The notes under the pieces are model-generated. The model saw nothing but the letters and a program-made list of their open reading frames with translations. It was not told the origin of the DNA and ran no database searches. A program made the position numbers and the translations under genes. DNA of 64,000 nucleotides, from the NCBI GenBank assembly GCA_030248225.1, contig JASANE010012862.1:24999-88998 (forward strand), in the 5' to 3' direction. The DNA comes from Trileptium ribeirensis (taxonomy: Eukaryota; Nematoda; Enoplea; Enoplida; Thoracostomopsidae). Below are positions 1 through 11,480 of the stretch, in pieces. The first letter of the stretch is position 1. Each line of letters begins with the position of its first letter.

Positions 1-378
1 GCAGGAAAAGGGCACACAGACTTAGATGAAGAAATGTAAATAATAACAACGTTGTCGAGGTCTTTGCAAGAACGACGCCATCGCTTTTCGTAGAAACATT
101 TGCAACGTTATATTTAATTGTAACATCAGGGATTTGGGTAATCCTGTTATTGCAGTCGCAAACCCTTTCCATACCAGAAAGATTGTGACAGCTCTTAAGG
201 AATACTGTGGAGATATGAAAAACACTAAAAATTTGGAAACAGGAAAACAAGCAAACAGTACATGGTGGCAAGTTTCATGCATAGAGAATATGATACCAAG
301 TTATGGAAATTCTTCATACCTTCAGCCTGAAATACAATAAACCTGTTAGCTCTCATATTTTTAACAACAGATATATAT
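1..378. other. no recognisable gene
   Basis: AT-rich sequence to the left of the first hAT-type element. Short open frames exist on both strands, but none shows a recognisable domain, splice context or repeat. Nothing is called here. Confidence 0.5.
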
Positions 379-2299
379 CAGGGAGTAACCGGAATTCATG
401 TTCCGGCGAAAACCGTATCCCGGTTGCGGTTCCGGCAAAAGGCAAAAACCATACCGTATCCGGAATTCCGGTTTAAAATTTTTTGTTTGAAATTTTCCAC
501 ATTTTTGATTCATCTGTGGTCCAAACATATGTAATATACACAATGATGAAGTTCCAATACAGCCAAACAAAAGAAAAAATTAGCTCATCAAATTATCGTG
601 TGAAACGGAAGTAGGACACATATATAATTTCAGTAGGAATTTTTCATCTTAACCCTGCAAGAGTTTGTTTGCAAAGCAAATCCAGCTCGATGCTTGTTAT
701 AGCTATTTTACACATTCAGAAGTGTGCGGGGTATGTTAAAATTAAACCGGTCCAACTCGATAACAGAGTATAGATTATTAAATTCGAGTGGAATGAGCGA
801 GCGAATGGAGCGAGAATTTTCAATTTTAGCTCTGGAGGGGGGTGAGGAGGTCCTGTGTGTCTGTCGCACCTGGATCTCGATAACGCTTGGGTAGATTTTG
901 ATGCAAGATAGATCAGAACCGCAGTGGTCGATTTAGATATAGTGACGGAGCCCGATTTTTGAATTTTTCTCGTGGGAAAAGTTATGGGGCAAAATGACGT
1001 CATTTTGGCCCATTTTTCGGGCACGCCCTCCAGTTTTTGCGACTTTTCTCAATAAGTAAGCGAGGTATCCGCCAAATGATAGGCCTATTCCATGTAGCTT
1101 TACCAGGGCTTTCCAATGTTTTTCAACTACTTCCCAATCTGGAGTCTATAAGCTTACAGTAGGCGCCAAATTTCATATTTGGTGAAAAGTCGTGGGAAAT
1201 GCACCTAAATGTGTGTTTTTGTTCCTTTTAGTGTCTTATTATAAGGTTTTCTGGGCAGATAAATTCATTGCAAGTGTTAAAAATATTGTTGGGCAAATAT
1301 TTTTTACACTTCTGGTTCATACTTGGCATAAAAAATTACGTTTTCGAAATTTTTGGTGAGAAGTCGTGGGAAAAGCACCTGAATGTGTGTTTATTGTTGG
1401 TTTTAGTGTCGTATATGGGGTTTCTGGGCCGACAAGCTCATTGCGAGTGTCAAAAATATTGTGTGGCAAATATTTTTCACACTTCTGCTTCGGGGGATTG
1501 TTCTCACCACTTGAAATCTGGCTCGCAAGCGAGTTTCACTAGTTTAGAAGTAGCTACTTTGCTGTAAACTTGGCCAATATAATTTGCTTCAAGCACTATC
1601 CAGTGCGTTTGTAATCTTTTTAACGCAATCTACATTGAAGTAAAGTAACATATGTGCAACAGGAACTGAGTTCTTAGCAATGCACTGTATTTTTTGAAAC
1701 TGTGCGATTAGTATAACAGTTTATGACATTTATTGCATTCTGATCAGTAAGTTATCATCATTATCATTTAGCTGACGGGCACTGGTTGCCCAACGCTAGC
1801 CTAAACAATGTCTCTGATCACTGGCTAGAAGATTATAGTATGCCTTCCTTTGTTTTCTCTTAGGACCATATAAACCAATAATTTTAAGTTTCCTGCATAA
1901 TAACATGCAACAAACGTATGTGTAGTAAAAGGAGGCGATTGGAGACAGAACGAAAGTGTTTAGTCTACGCCCCACGCAAGCATGATTAGTTACAAGCACG
2001 AGTCAGTTCAACAAAATTTAAGCAAGGCTATATAGTGGAAGGCATTTTTTGCTCTGAAGGTCCAAAAACCAACATATTGCTCGACAACTAAACATTATTA
2101 GCTTTCTCAGTCTCTTCAAACTGCCAGAGAAGCAATAATGCCATTGCAATACATTAAGCTTAATGTAAAATTTATTTTTAATAATTTTAAATCCACTGTG
2201 CCTTCATTTCTTTCTTCATCTGTTTTACTTTATCTATGTTTTGAAGACCAGGTTCCGGATCCGGTTTAAATGGACGGTTCCGGTTCCGATCATTCCCTG
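379..2299. mobile_element. CAGGG-ended hAT-type non-autonomous element, copy 1 (with nested insertion)
   Basis: The left end reads CAGGGAGTAACCGG and the right end closes with CATTCCCTG, an imperfect inverted match. Near both ends lie clusters of the CCGGTTCCGG motif. The flanks and much of the interior match the copies at 39717-40817 and 45558-46745, which have perfect 8-bp duplications. Here the flanks (ATATATAT left, ATAATCGC right) do not form a clean duplication, so decay or rearrangement is likely. This copy is about 800 bp longer than the others because of extra sequence at roughly 765-1540. No transposase frame is visible, so it would depend on a transposase supplied in trans. hAT assignment rests on end sequence and on the duplications of its sister copies. 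Confidence 0.8.
765..1540. other. insertion inside hAT-type copy 1
   Basis: This block is absent from the two sister copies, which run directly from the AACCGGTC region to the TGTAAACTTGG region. It contains a diverged ~174-bp tandem duplication (units starting near 1181 and 1355, both with GGTGARAAGTCGTGGGAAA). Exact ends and any target duplication are unclear. It is probably a second mobile element nested in the first. Confidence 0.5.
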
Positions 2300-2449
2300 A
2301 TAATCGCAGTCGTGACTCAAATGTAAACATAGTACACTATGTGACTACCGGGATAGTAAATTTAAGGATAATTTTGGGCACGTTATTTGTTGATTTGAAT
2401 ATTGTTAATGATACTTACCTACTTTGTATTTGTGAAAATGGTACGACGT

Positions 2450-2692
2450 ATCGTAATAAAATTTTTAACAAAAATATTTATCCGTTACTTTCGTGAGGAT
2501 GTTTCCAGATATTCGAAATCAGTTAAAACTAGAAACAGTAATATTCCATCTTCAGATATAGAAGAGTGGTCTACTCTTGTACAGCGCAAGCTCTTTGATG
2601 CTTTATCCAGAAATCGGTCACGCAGTTACATAAACTTTACGCCGGACCATATTAATCTAAGTATGTCGAGTATATCTAAGTTGCCTGTCTGA
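2450..2692 (+). CDS. small unassigned open frame (81-84 aa)
   Basis: An ATG-initiated frame starts with a basic, hydrophobic stretch (MVRRIVIKFLTKIF) and continues with a Ser/Arg-rich part to a TGA. I recognise no family. It lies just outside the first hAT-type element and has no visible splice or promoter context. It may be a chance frame in AT-rich DNA or the relic of a repeat. Confidence 0.15.
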   Translation: MVIKFLTKIFIRYFREDVSRYSKSVKTRNSNIPSSDIEEWSTLVQRKLFDALSRNRSRSYINFTPDHINLSMSSISKLPV

Positions 2693-3157
2693 CTTGAAAC
2701 GCAAATATCACTGTTGTAAATAAAATTAGGCTAGTAAAAACCATGTTTTATATGTAAAATTTTTATACATAGAACAAATACAACTTCAGTTAGGAACAGC
2801 AGTCCAAGACATTGCTATAAACGAGAGAATATTAATCTTGACAAAAATGGGGTTAGCAACCAATTCGACATTTACCCTACGAAGGGTGGATATAGATCTC
2901 CCATTCATTCGAATCATATCGAAGTTAAGTTTAGAACTATTATTAGCAATAGAACTACTGTGACTAAAAAGGTATATACTATGTTCAACACTTAAACTTA
3001 TACAAATCAGAATGCAGCGTTATTGTAATTTTATTAAAAAACACGCTTGTGTAAATCGTATTTGGATTATAGATAAAAATCGACCAGAGATGTGTATCTG
3101 GATGTAATAGCAAAGGTTACTATCGCAGCATTAACACTTATTTTTACTAGACTTTAT

Positions 3158-3410
3158 GGGTCATTTCACAATACCATGTCATTTAGTCACTAGAATAATG
3201 ACTTATTTCGGATTAAAATTTGACCCCCAGGGAACCCTTTGCGACCCCTGTAGCAGGTTTCATTTAGCTCGTTTTGCATAGAGACATCGATATTCGAAAA
3301 ATTCGGGGTTTTTCTATGTCGGAAGGGGTATAAACACTGTACACATGAAAACGTTTCATTTTGGCTTCAAAAATGGTGTTTCAAAAGTACATGGTTTCGT
3401 GAAATGACCC
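3158..3410. mobile_element. short inverted-repeat element (GGGTCATTTCAC ends)
   Basis: The left terminus GGGTCATTTCAC and the right terminus GTGAAATGACCC are exact inverted matches. Beyond them a further partial match continues (AATACCATGT against ACATGGTTTC). The element is 253 bp and encodes nothing. The same 12-bp terminus ends the 1.6-kb element at 30750-32342, so the two belong to one family. Flanks (TTAT left, ATAT right) do not give a clear target duplication. Confidence 0.7.
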
Positions 3411-3576
3411 ATATAGTACACTATAGTATGGCGAGATTTTAACCAATCCTACACACCTAATTAACGTTGCATTTAACAACAATAATGAGAAACTAGTAAT
3501 TGGTATTTCTAAATACAAAATCTATTGGACCTATACTAGACCGAAGCGTAATAACCGACTGTATTACAACTAAGAA

Positions 3577-3849
3577 AGCATACATGCTCGTAATATGTAT
3601 CCCACATTTAGAAAACGTATTTCGTATTTATAAACAACGCATTGGAATTCCATGTGTGGTGACGGTGCTCCTTACTTTAGCAATTTACATCTTCACAACT
3701 ATTAACAAAGAAGCATACTTATGCTCGTAATATGTATCCCACATTTAGAAAATGTATTTCGTATTTCTAAACAACGCGTTGGAATTCCTATGTGTGGTGA
3801 CGGTGCTCCTTACTTTAGCAATTTACATCTTCACAACTATTAACGTGAC
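3577..3849. repeat. 137-bp tandem duplication, two copies
   Basis: Two nearly identical units start at about 3577 and 3714. Both contain CTCGTAATATGTATCCCACA and a TTACATCTTCACAACTATTAAC tail. Only a few substitutions and a small indel separate them, so the duplication is recent. No coding content is recognised. Confidence 0.85.
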
Positions 3850-4270
3850 TATACTCAAACATGCGATATTGCAGATATATATGTTACTGCCTCAGAAATG
3901 TTTTCCAGTATACAAATGATGTGACTGTGATCAACGATGATGACTATTTGGAAATAGTCTACGCAGATATATATCGTAGTTCCTTGCAACTGTGCAAAGT
4001 AAATACTAGCTAGTAATCAGTACGGTAATGTGTTAGATTTAGATACTTGAATTCTGAATAATAGAGGTAACATTGCACTTTACGACAAAAGAAATGACCT
4101 TAAATTTAAAATATATGATTTTCCGCATTTCCTCAGTCGCTTGTCTATTTCATTGTATTGAGGGATAATTTAGAGCCAAACAGCCAGATTTGGCCACGTT
4201 AATAGAAAACTCGAAGGGTTTAATAAAGATTATTTGGTTTTGTATTAAATCTAGTAAATATCCTAATTGC
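3850..4270. other. no recognisable gene
   Basis: AT-rich sequence between the 137-bp duplication and the 3' end of the RTE-like relic. I see no domain, RNA gene or repeat in it. Confidence 0.4.
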
Positions 4271-4282
4271 GCTTACTTGCTC

Positions 4283-4647
4283 TTATGGTCGATGAGCTCG
4301 TTGGACGGATCCTTCAGCTGTGACCATCCCCGATTTGATCATACGTCTCCATTGCACTCGGTCGTTGGCGATATCGGATATAATGCGTATATGGTCGCGG
4401 TTCCAGGTTGCGGCACCGTATGTTGATTTGAGATGGTCGAGGTCTTTTGCTGTTGCTTTGTGCCACGTATTCTTGGGTGCTGATCGAACACATTTCCAAG
4501 CTGCAGGCACCGGGCAACGCCAGACTTGATTGCAGAGTCGATGTCGATGACGGATTGTTGTTGACACATCGCCCTTATGTCGACATTACGTATTCGGTCA
4601 CACCGGGTAATTCCTAGTATGGCTCTGAGGCATGACATTTGGAACAT
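4283..4647 (-). pseudogene. C-terminal part of the RTE-like pol, frameshifted
   Basis: Two overlapping minus-strand frames carry the expected post-RT sequence. The 5' piece contains MSCLRAILGITRCDRIRN (4590-4640). The other frame contains NTWHKATAKDLDHLK and a W-R-R segment near 4330-4480, typical of the RTE C-terminus. At least one frameshift separates them from each other and another from the main RT frame. Confidence 0.7.
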
Positions 4648-4788
4648 CTCAAGTCAATCCATATCGCACTTGTTACAGACCCAAGTGGAAATTCCATACA
4701 GAAATGTTGACAGGACGGCAGCATTGTATACTTAGACCTTTGTCCTTGTCGAAATTTCGCGTCTGGACCACAGTTTTTCTTTGAGCTG

Positions 4789-6378
4789 TCAAAAAGTTGC
4801 GGACGCTCTTCCGAAGCGTGTGCTGATATCTCTTGTTGCCGATACCTTCGTGCTGTCGACGATTGAGCTGAGATATGTGAACGTATCCACTACATCAATT
4901 CTAGTTCCGTTCTGGACTAAATTTGGTTCGGGGTGATGTATGGACATCGCCTTCGTTTTGGACGGTTTGATAGCTAGGCCTAGCGCCGCTGCGTTGACAG
5001 ATATGCGGTTAAGCAGATACTGACAGCTGATTTCGTCTGGTTGTGAAATAGCGATGTCGTCAGCATATTCGAGGTCAGCAACAGTTGTAATTTCACTGGA
5101 GAACTCGACGCCATCAGTTTCCTGAATTGATTTAATCAGTATCCAGTCTAACACAAAGTTGAACAACATGGGTGACAAAATGCATCCTTGTCTTACACCG
5201 CTGCAAACGGAAAACTCTTCACTAAGACCATCAGATGATCGCACTCGACACATGGCTCCGTCATACATGTCGGTGAGGATGGCGACGATCAGCTCTGGGA
5301 CGCCGCATTTACGCAATACCTTCCACATAGAGTTTCTGTGAACACTGTCGAACGCCGCCGCAAAATCAATGAAACAGACGACAGTAGACTTGCCGTGTCT
5401 TAGGCGTTTCTCCAGGAGTTGACGCAGTATGAAGATCTGGTCGTTGCATCCAGGGCCGGCTCGGAAACCACATTGTTGGTCACGTAATCGACGTTCGTAT
5501 ACGGTACTGAGTCGGCGTCGTATTATTGATGTGAGTACCTTACCAGCGATAGATAGCAGCGATATGCCTCTGTAATTGCCGCAATCATTGGATGGTCCCT
5601 TTTTGTGCAGTGGTATAATCACACTGTCTTTAAAGTCCTTCGGCACTGATCGTTCTTGCCAAACGAGTTTTAAAAGTTTGGCTAGTGGAGGTACAATTAC
5701 AGGTTCCGCTGCCTTGATAGTTTCAGCAGATATGTCGCACCTCCCTGGTGATTTTCGAAATTTGAGACCACGTATGGCAATGCTGATTTCATCATTTGCT
5801 GGAGGTGACACATCTATAGGTTCGTCATTTGCTTGTTCCAAAACGAGGTCATTGTCAGGAGTGATTGGAACTGGCCGGTTTAGCAGTGTTTTGAAGTGCT
5901 CAGCCCACCGTTCCAGCTTGGCTGCTGGTGTCTTCACCGCGACTCCAGATGCACTGAGCAAGCTCGCGGATGGTGCTCGGCGCTTTCGTCTACCAGATAT
6001 TTCGTGTATGGTGCTGAACATAGTTCTGCTGTCTCCTCTGTCGGCGCCTGCCTGCATCTGAACGGCTTTCTCCTCCCAATACTTTTCCTCATCATCACGC
6101 AGTCTCCTCCGAATTTCCCGGATAAGATAATTTCTGCGTCTTCGATTGCATGTGGATTTCCTTTCTGCTACTAAGGCCAACGTTGCTTCAGATATCCAGC
6201 GTGACGTTTTCCTGCGCTCAACTGGACACCATGATTTGGTCGTCGAACTGAGAATCTGTTTGATGTTGGACCACGCGACTTCCATTGTTGGTGGGTCGTT
6301 GAGAGCTTCAAAACGGTTTGCCAGTTCGCAACGATAGCCATCTCTGACATCTGTGGCACGAAATGCATTTAAATCCAC
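4789..6378 (-). pseudogene. RTE-like reverse transcriptase (partial pol)
   Basis: A 529-codon frame encodes the linker and reverse transcriptase of a non-LTR retrotransposon, the enzyme that copies element RNA into DNA at the target site. Visible motifs in order are the fingers region GRCDISAETIKAA, then VIIPLHKKG and NYRGISLLS (about residues 250-275), motif A CFIDFAAAFDSVHR (about 335), SGVRQGCILSPMLFN (about 395), and the catalytic YADD box LEYADDIAI (about 435). The catalytic aspartates of motif A and YADD are both present. The frame lacks the endonuclease at its N-terminus. It loses frame after FGRASATF near 4789, where the C-terminal region continues in other frames. The copy is therefore almost certainly dead, although it is only lightly decayed. 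The first methionine is simply the first in the frame and is not a true start. Confidence 0.85.
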
Positions 6379-6539
6379 TGGTGGGGGTCGCCTCGTCGAC
6401 CGAACAACCTAATTGGCTTTTTATATCATTCTAAATTAGTACAAGAAGTCATCACTATTCACAAAAAAATTATGAACTATTCGCAAATAACAATGGTTAG
6501 ATCGTTTTGTTAGTGTAAGTAGTTTACGGTTAGGCCCTT

Positions 6540-7412
6540 TTCAGAACGTAGTGGAGCTTGTGTGGTGCAGGGATGAAAGCTTTTAAATTCCATCTGTGTG
6601 TGTGATCGGCCATAACTCAGGAACGACTTACCCGATTTTCATCATCTTGGATCATTCGAACTGGTATAGTGATTTACCGTGTATATCCCCGAGTGTTTTT
6701 GATATGGGGTCTGTTTCGGGGTGAGGGGTCAAAATGTGGGTTTTTACTCCATTTTAGGACCCGTCACGGAAGCAAGATTATTTTTATCTTATCTTTCTAA
6801 TTTGTTTCTCTGTTTGGTTTTATTTCATAGAAAAATGATAAATACCGACGCACATTGTTTTGTTTTTCGATTAAGGCTCACGTTCTGCAGTTATGGGATT
6901 TGAGGTACGGGGTATGGCGCCCTCATGGTTCCCCGACTCAAAATTCGAAGTGACTTCCTGGGTGGCTGAAATGTTTCAGTTGGGGGTTTTTGTGCATTGG
7001 AAACATATTGTCGGTGTTGCTTTTGCTCTGCGACTCATATTTACATGGGTACTGGGCATGGCGTCCCGATTGTTCCTCGACCCAAAATGCCAAATTTTAT
7101 TGTGACGTCGTGGGAGGCTGATAGCTTGCACTTGTGGTTTGAGGTATGGGGTGTACGGCGCCCCCCATGGTTCCTCGACCCAAAATTCGAAAATTTGTTC
7201 TGACTTCCTGGGCTTCTGAAATGTATCACTTAAAGGTTTTCGGGCATAGGAAACTCATTGCCGGTATTGTTTTTGCTCTACGACACATAGTTCTATGGGT
7301 ACGGGGCATGGCGCCCCGACGGTTCCTCGACCCAAAATGCATGTTTTTATTGTGACGTCCTGAGAGGCTGGTAGCTTGCACTTGGTGGGGTTTCGGCCAT
7401 GGGAAACTTACT
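6540..7412. repeat. dispersed modular repeat (copy A)
   Basis: This block is a diverged inverted match to 50790-52215. Shared landmarks include GTGTGTGATCGGCCAT, TCGATTAAGGCTCACGTTC, GGTATGGCGCC and GGTTCCTCGACCCAAAAT. Internally it repeats a module of a few hundred bases (GGTTCC-CGACCCAAAAT near 6930, 7070, 7175 and 7320). It stops at 7412-7416, where the arm of the foldback-like element begins. No coding capacity is recognised, and the ORFs across it are repeat-derived. Confidence 0.7.
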
Positions 7413-7416
7413 GCTA

Positions 7417-8615
7417 TGCGTCTTTCACACAGAAGTGCGTGCACGAACTGCACACCATAGACACGTCGCGCAACGATTGCACGCAAAATGAAGACAACGG
7501 CTTTCCATTGCCCGCACAATGCTAATAACGCGCTTCTATTACCAGATGTCGAGTGAAATATTGCTGACTATGACTATGCCGCTAGAGCAATCCTAGCGTC
7601 TATATTTATAGCTTGCGTGCAATGGTTTATACCATATCTACAACAACGCGCAATAGCATCAACCATATCTGCATCTTTGTGCAATTAGCAATAGTAGCAT
7701 CTATATTTATAGCTTGCGTGCAATGGTTGATACAATATCTACAAAAACGTGCAATCGCAGCAACCATATCTGCATGTTTGTGCAATGGTAGTGCCTATTG
7801 CAGGTCATATTGCAGTTATGTAAGAACCATACATGTTCATGAAAGTAGAGAGTTGTTCCCTTGAAGTCCGAAACCCCTCATCCCCCAAAAAAACCTAACT
7901 ATTATTGCTATTGGTCTCCCCTCCTGGTTGACATTGGTGTCCATCTTCAGTTTCATATTGGTGCCCCTTCCAGTTGTTATTGGTGATCTCTCCAGTTTTA
8001 TATTTTTGCCCCTCTAGTTTGATATTGGTGCCCCCTCCAGTTTGACATTGGTGTCCCCAGTTTGATATTGGTGTATTGGTGCCCCCACCAGATTGATATT
8101 GGTGCCCCCCTACAGTTTGATAGTCGTGCCCTTCCAGATTGATAGTTGTGCACCCTTCAGTTTGATATTGGTGCACCCAGTTTGATACTGTTGCCCCACT
8201 CCAGTTTGATACGGGTGTCCCCCTCCAGTTTGATATTGGTGCCCCCTCCAGTTTGATATTGGTGCTCCTCCAGTTTGATATTGGTGCCCCCTCCATTTTG
8301 TTATAAGTGCCCCATTCATTTTGTTATTGGTGCCCCCTCCAGTTTGATACTGGTGCCCCACTCCAGTTTGATATTGGTGCACCCTCCAGTTTGATATTGG
8401 TGCCCCTCCATTTTGTTATTAGTGCTCTCTCCAGTTTGATATTAGTGCCCCATTCATTTTGTTATTGGTGCCCCTGCCAGTTTGATACTGGTGCCCCACT
8501 CCAGGTTGATATTGGCGCCCCCAGTTTGATATTGGTGCCCCTTCAGTTTGATATTGGTACCCCATCCATTTTGTTGTTGGTGCGCCCTCCAGTTCGACAT
8601 TGGTGCCCCTTCTAG
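7417..8615 (+). repeat. left inverted arm of the foldback-like element
   Basis: The arm holds unique outer sequence (7417-7870), a short junction, and then roughly 27 degenerate copies of a unit like CAGTTTGATATTGGTGCCCC. Units vary in length and in the CCCC/CTCC spacer. Open frames on both strands across it (repeating NWRG-, QTGG- or LILVP- peptides) come from the repeat. Confidence 0.85.
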
Positions 8616-10082
8616 GTTTACTGGGTGAATTGATCTACAAAATGGCGCCAAAAGTACCCATATAGCTTGACCGGTTGTGGTGGTGTTACCATAGTGTATT
8701 TTTGGGTCCCATGGGCCCATGGTAAATCCTGTTTTTGTTTATCACTCTGGCCAATGTTAATTCTTCCCTACACTCGTTTCACTCACGACTCAGAAGTCAA
8801 CAAGAAACAAAAATGTGCATACCGGGCAAAGGTACGCCTGAATTGATAGCATTGTCGTTTTGAGCAACCACGGAAAACGACTGCGCAAGAAGTAGCTGCC
8901 GAGTTTATCAAACTTTCAATTTATTGTTATTTGTGTGATTTTTGCACTTTTGTATGTTTGTACAGGAATTGAGCAAATTGGATACAGATTTCTTGAAACA
9001 AATGTCGGCCCGAAATTTGCAGGTACCTCCTGGTGACTTAGAAATGCGTTCACTTTTTATCGTTTTCGCAATGTACTATCTGTGGCTTTGTCTTAGAAAA
9101 ATTTCGCTTTGTCGCAAAATTTTATCGAAGGAATTATTTAGACGCAAAAATAAAGTCTTGTGGCACGCATTATAACAATGTGAGATATCGCGGTAATATT
9201 CGTACACTGTTTAATTCTCTTTCGATTTGATGACTAAATTTAAAATTATAAAATATGTTCGATTTCGTATTGATTTAAACATTATCACTCAAAGAACAGT
9301 TATGTCAATTTCCGCAGCAATGAACTGCTCGTCACAGATGGTATTGTTATCTGTACATATTTATCATTCTGAACAATTTTAGAATTGGTTGTACAGACGG
9401 TTTCCTATGTTTGTATAATATGTTGCGATATATCCGATAACTAAAATTGTTTGCTTTGCATAAAAATGATAAAGGAACGACAAGGGTGTAATGAAAATCG
9501 GTGCACTAATTATTGATACACATACAAGAAGATGAGGTATACAGAGTCCGACAACAGCAATAAAATACAAAATATATCAATGAATGTTTTGTTCTTAACA
9601 TGACAAAATTGTTTGAAGCTGAACGTCAAAAACAATGATTTTTCACGAATTACATTATATTACTATAAATTATTAAATATTATATATTTATAGCATGTAC
9701 CTAATTTGATAGAAACGTGTGAATCGTATATGGTCATTGGAAGATAGGGGGTTACCCCTTTCCCTGAAGTTCTGACACCCCACCCACAGAGAGCTCGGCT
9801 ATCCCGCTGGTAGGTGGTTCAATCCGCACTGACTCCGCTGCCCCCTCCATCGAGGACCCGGCACCACGCCCTCCTTGGACTTAGGATCGTTGTTGTTGAT
9901 CATTTTGGCTTTGAAAAAGTGTAGGTTGTTGTAAGGTAGTTAACACGAAACATTTGTGAAAGCCAACACTGGACTAGGTGAAGAACGCACAACAAATGGA
10001 TCTAGTGAACATTAAGCGTGGAGCGAACAGTAATTATTTCTGGAGTTTACCAGCGATAGTATATATTTAACTTTATATATCA
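8616..10082. other. core of the foldback-like element
   Basis: Unique AT-rich sequence lies between the two arms. It contains a short plus-strand frame at 8942-9175 that starts after a possible splice acceptor (TTTGTACAG, 8960-8968), but no domain is recognised. At 9785-9890 there is a GC-richer patch with a tRNA B-box-like string. No transposase is visible, so mobility would need help in trans. Confidence 0.6.
9785..9890 (+). other. possible tRNA-derived (SINE-like) fragment
   Basis: The patch contains GAGCTCGGCTATCCCGC, which loosely resembles an A box, followed by GGTGGTTCAATCCGC, close to the RNA polymerase III B-box consensus GGTTCRANTCC. It is much more GC-rich than its surroundings. 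Folding does not give an obvious tRNA by eye. Weak call. Confidence 0.3.
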
Positions 10083-11480
10083 CCAATACCAAACTGGAGG
10101 GGGCAGCAATATCAAACTGGAGGGGGCACCAATATCAAACTGGAGGGGGCACCAATATCAAACTGGAGCGGGGCAGCAATATCAAACTACAGAGGCGCAC
10201 CAATATCAAACTGGAGGGGGCACCAATATCAAACTGCAGTCGAGCACCAATGTCAAATTGGCGGGGGCACCAATATCAAACTGCTGGGGGCACCAACATC
10301 AAACTGCAGGGGCAGCAATAACAAACTGGAGAGGACACCAATATCAAATTTGAGTCGGGCACCAATATCAAACTGAAGGGGTACCAATATCAAACTTGAG
10401 TAAGGCAACAATATCAAACTGGAGGAGGACACCAATATCAAACTGCATGGGGCAGCATTATCAAACTGGTTGGGCACCAATATCAATCTGGAGGGGGTAC
10501 CAATATTAAACTGGAGTCGGGCACCAATATAAAACTGGAGTGTGCTCCAATAAAAAAACTGAAGGGGCACCAATATCATACTTGAGTCGGGCAACAATAT
10601 CAAAGTGGCCAGGGGCACCAATATGATACTGGAGGAGGCATCAGTATCAAACTAGAGTGGGGCAGTCAAATCAAGCTGGAGGGGGCACCAATATCAAACT
10701 TGAGACGGGCACCAATATCAAAGTGGAGGGGACACCAATATCAAAATGGAGAAGGGCAGCAAAATCAGACTGAAGAGGGCACCAATATTAAGCTAGAGGG
10801 GGACACCAATATTAAACTGGAGGAGGGCACTAATATCAAACTTGAGGGTGGTACCAATATTAAGCTGGAGGGCGGCACCAATGTTAAGCTGGAGGGCGGC
10901 ACCAATATCAAACTGAAGGGGTGGGGCACCAAAATCAACTTAGACTCGGGCACCAATATAAAACTGAAGGAGGCACCAATAACAAACTGGAGGGGACACC
11001 AATATCAAACTGGAGGGGGGCACCAATATCAAACTGGAGTCGGGCACCAATACCAAATTGAAGTGGTACCAATATCAAACTGGAGGGGGCACCAAAATCA
11101 AACTGGACGGAGACACAAGGGAGGGGGATATGGTTGTTGCGATTACACGTTGTTGTAGATATGGTATTAACCATTGCACGCAAGCTATAAATATAGACTC
11201 TACTATTTCTAATTGCACAAAGATGCAGATATGGTTGATGCGACTGCACGTTGTTGTAGATATGGTACCAACCATTGCACGCAAGCTGTAGATACAGACG
11301 CTACCGTTGCTCTACCTGCATAGTAATAGTTAGCAATATCGCACTCGACATCTGGTAATAGAAGCGCGTTCTAAGCATTTTGCGGGTAATGGAAAGCCGT
11401 TGTCTTCATTTTGCGAGCAATCGTTGCGAGACGTGTCTACGGTGTGCAGTTCGTGCACGCACTTCTGTGTGAAAGACGCA
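10083..11480 (-). repeat. right inverted arm of the foldback-like element
   Basis: About 40 degenerate units like GGGGCACCAATATCAAACTGGA (10083-11100) are followed by outer unique sequence that is the reverse complement of 7417-7870. The array is longer than the left one, so the arms have changed copy number independently. Confidence 0.85.

Larger units (their letters stand above)
4275..6410 (-). mobile_element. 5'-truncated RTE-like non-LTR retrotransposon
   Basis: The block spans the reverse transcriptase frame at 4789-6378 and its frameshifted C-terminal region down to about 4275. The open frame begins right after an in-frame TAG near 6411. There is no apurinic-type endonuclease domain upstream, so the copy is truncated at its 5' end, as is common for target-primed insertions. 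No poly(A) or simple-repeat tail or target duplication was recognised at the 3' end. The assignment to RTE-like rests on the style of the RT motifs and of the C-terminal region. A CR1-type origin is less likely. Confidence 0.8.
7417..11480. mobile_element. foldback-like element with minisatellite inverted arms
   Basis: The left arm starts TGCGTCTTTCACACAGAAGT and the right arm ends with its reverse complement at 11480. The outer ~550 bp of the left arm and ~380 bp of the right arm are unique-sequence inverted repeats (TGCAATGGT, GATATGGTT and TGTAGATATGG motifs). The inner parts are tandem arrays of the same ~24-bp unit in opposite orientations (7965-8615 and 10083-11100). A ~1.45-kb core (8616-10082) has no recognisable transposase. 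This architecture, long inverted repeats built partly of short tandem repeats, is that of foldback elements. A target duplication is not evident. Confidence 0.8.

Noticed and set aside
5159..6337. Several plus-strand frames
   Set aside because: Shadows of the minus-strand RTE-like reverse transcriptase.
7895..8720. Overlapping open frames rich in NWRG/QTGG or LILVP repeats, both strands
   Set aside because: They arise from the ~24-bp minisatellite of the foldback arms, and units of varied length shift the frame.
10253..11249. Open frames of repeated KLEGGTNI or SSLILVP peptides
   Set aside because: Same minisatellite in the right arm, open in several frames, so not protein genes.
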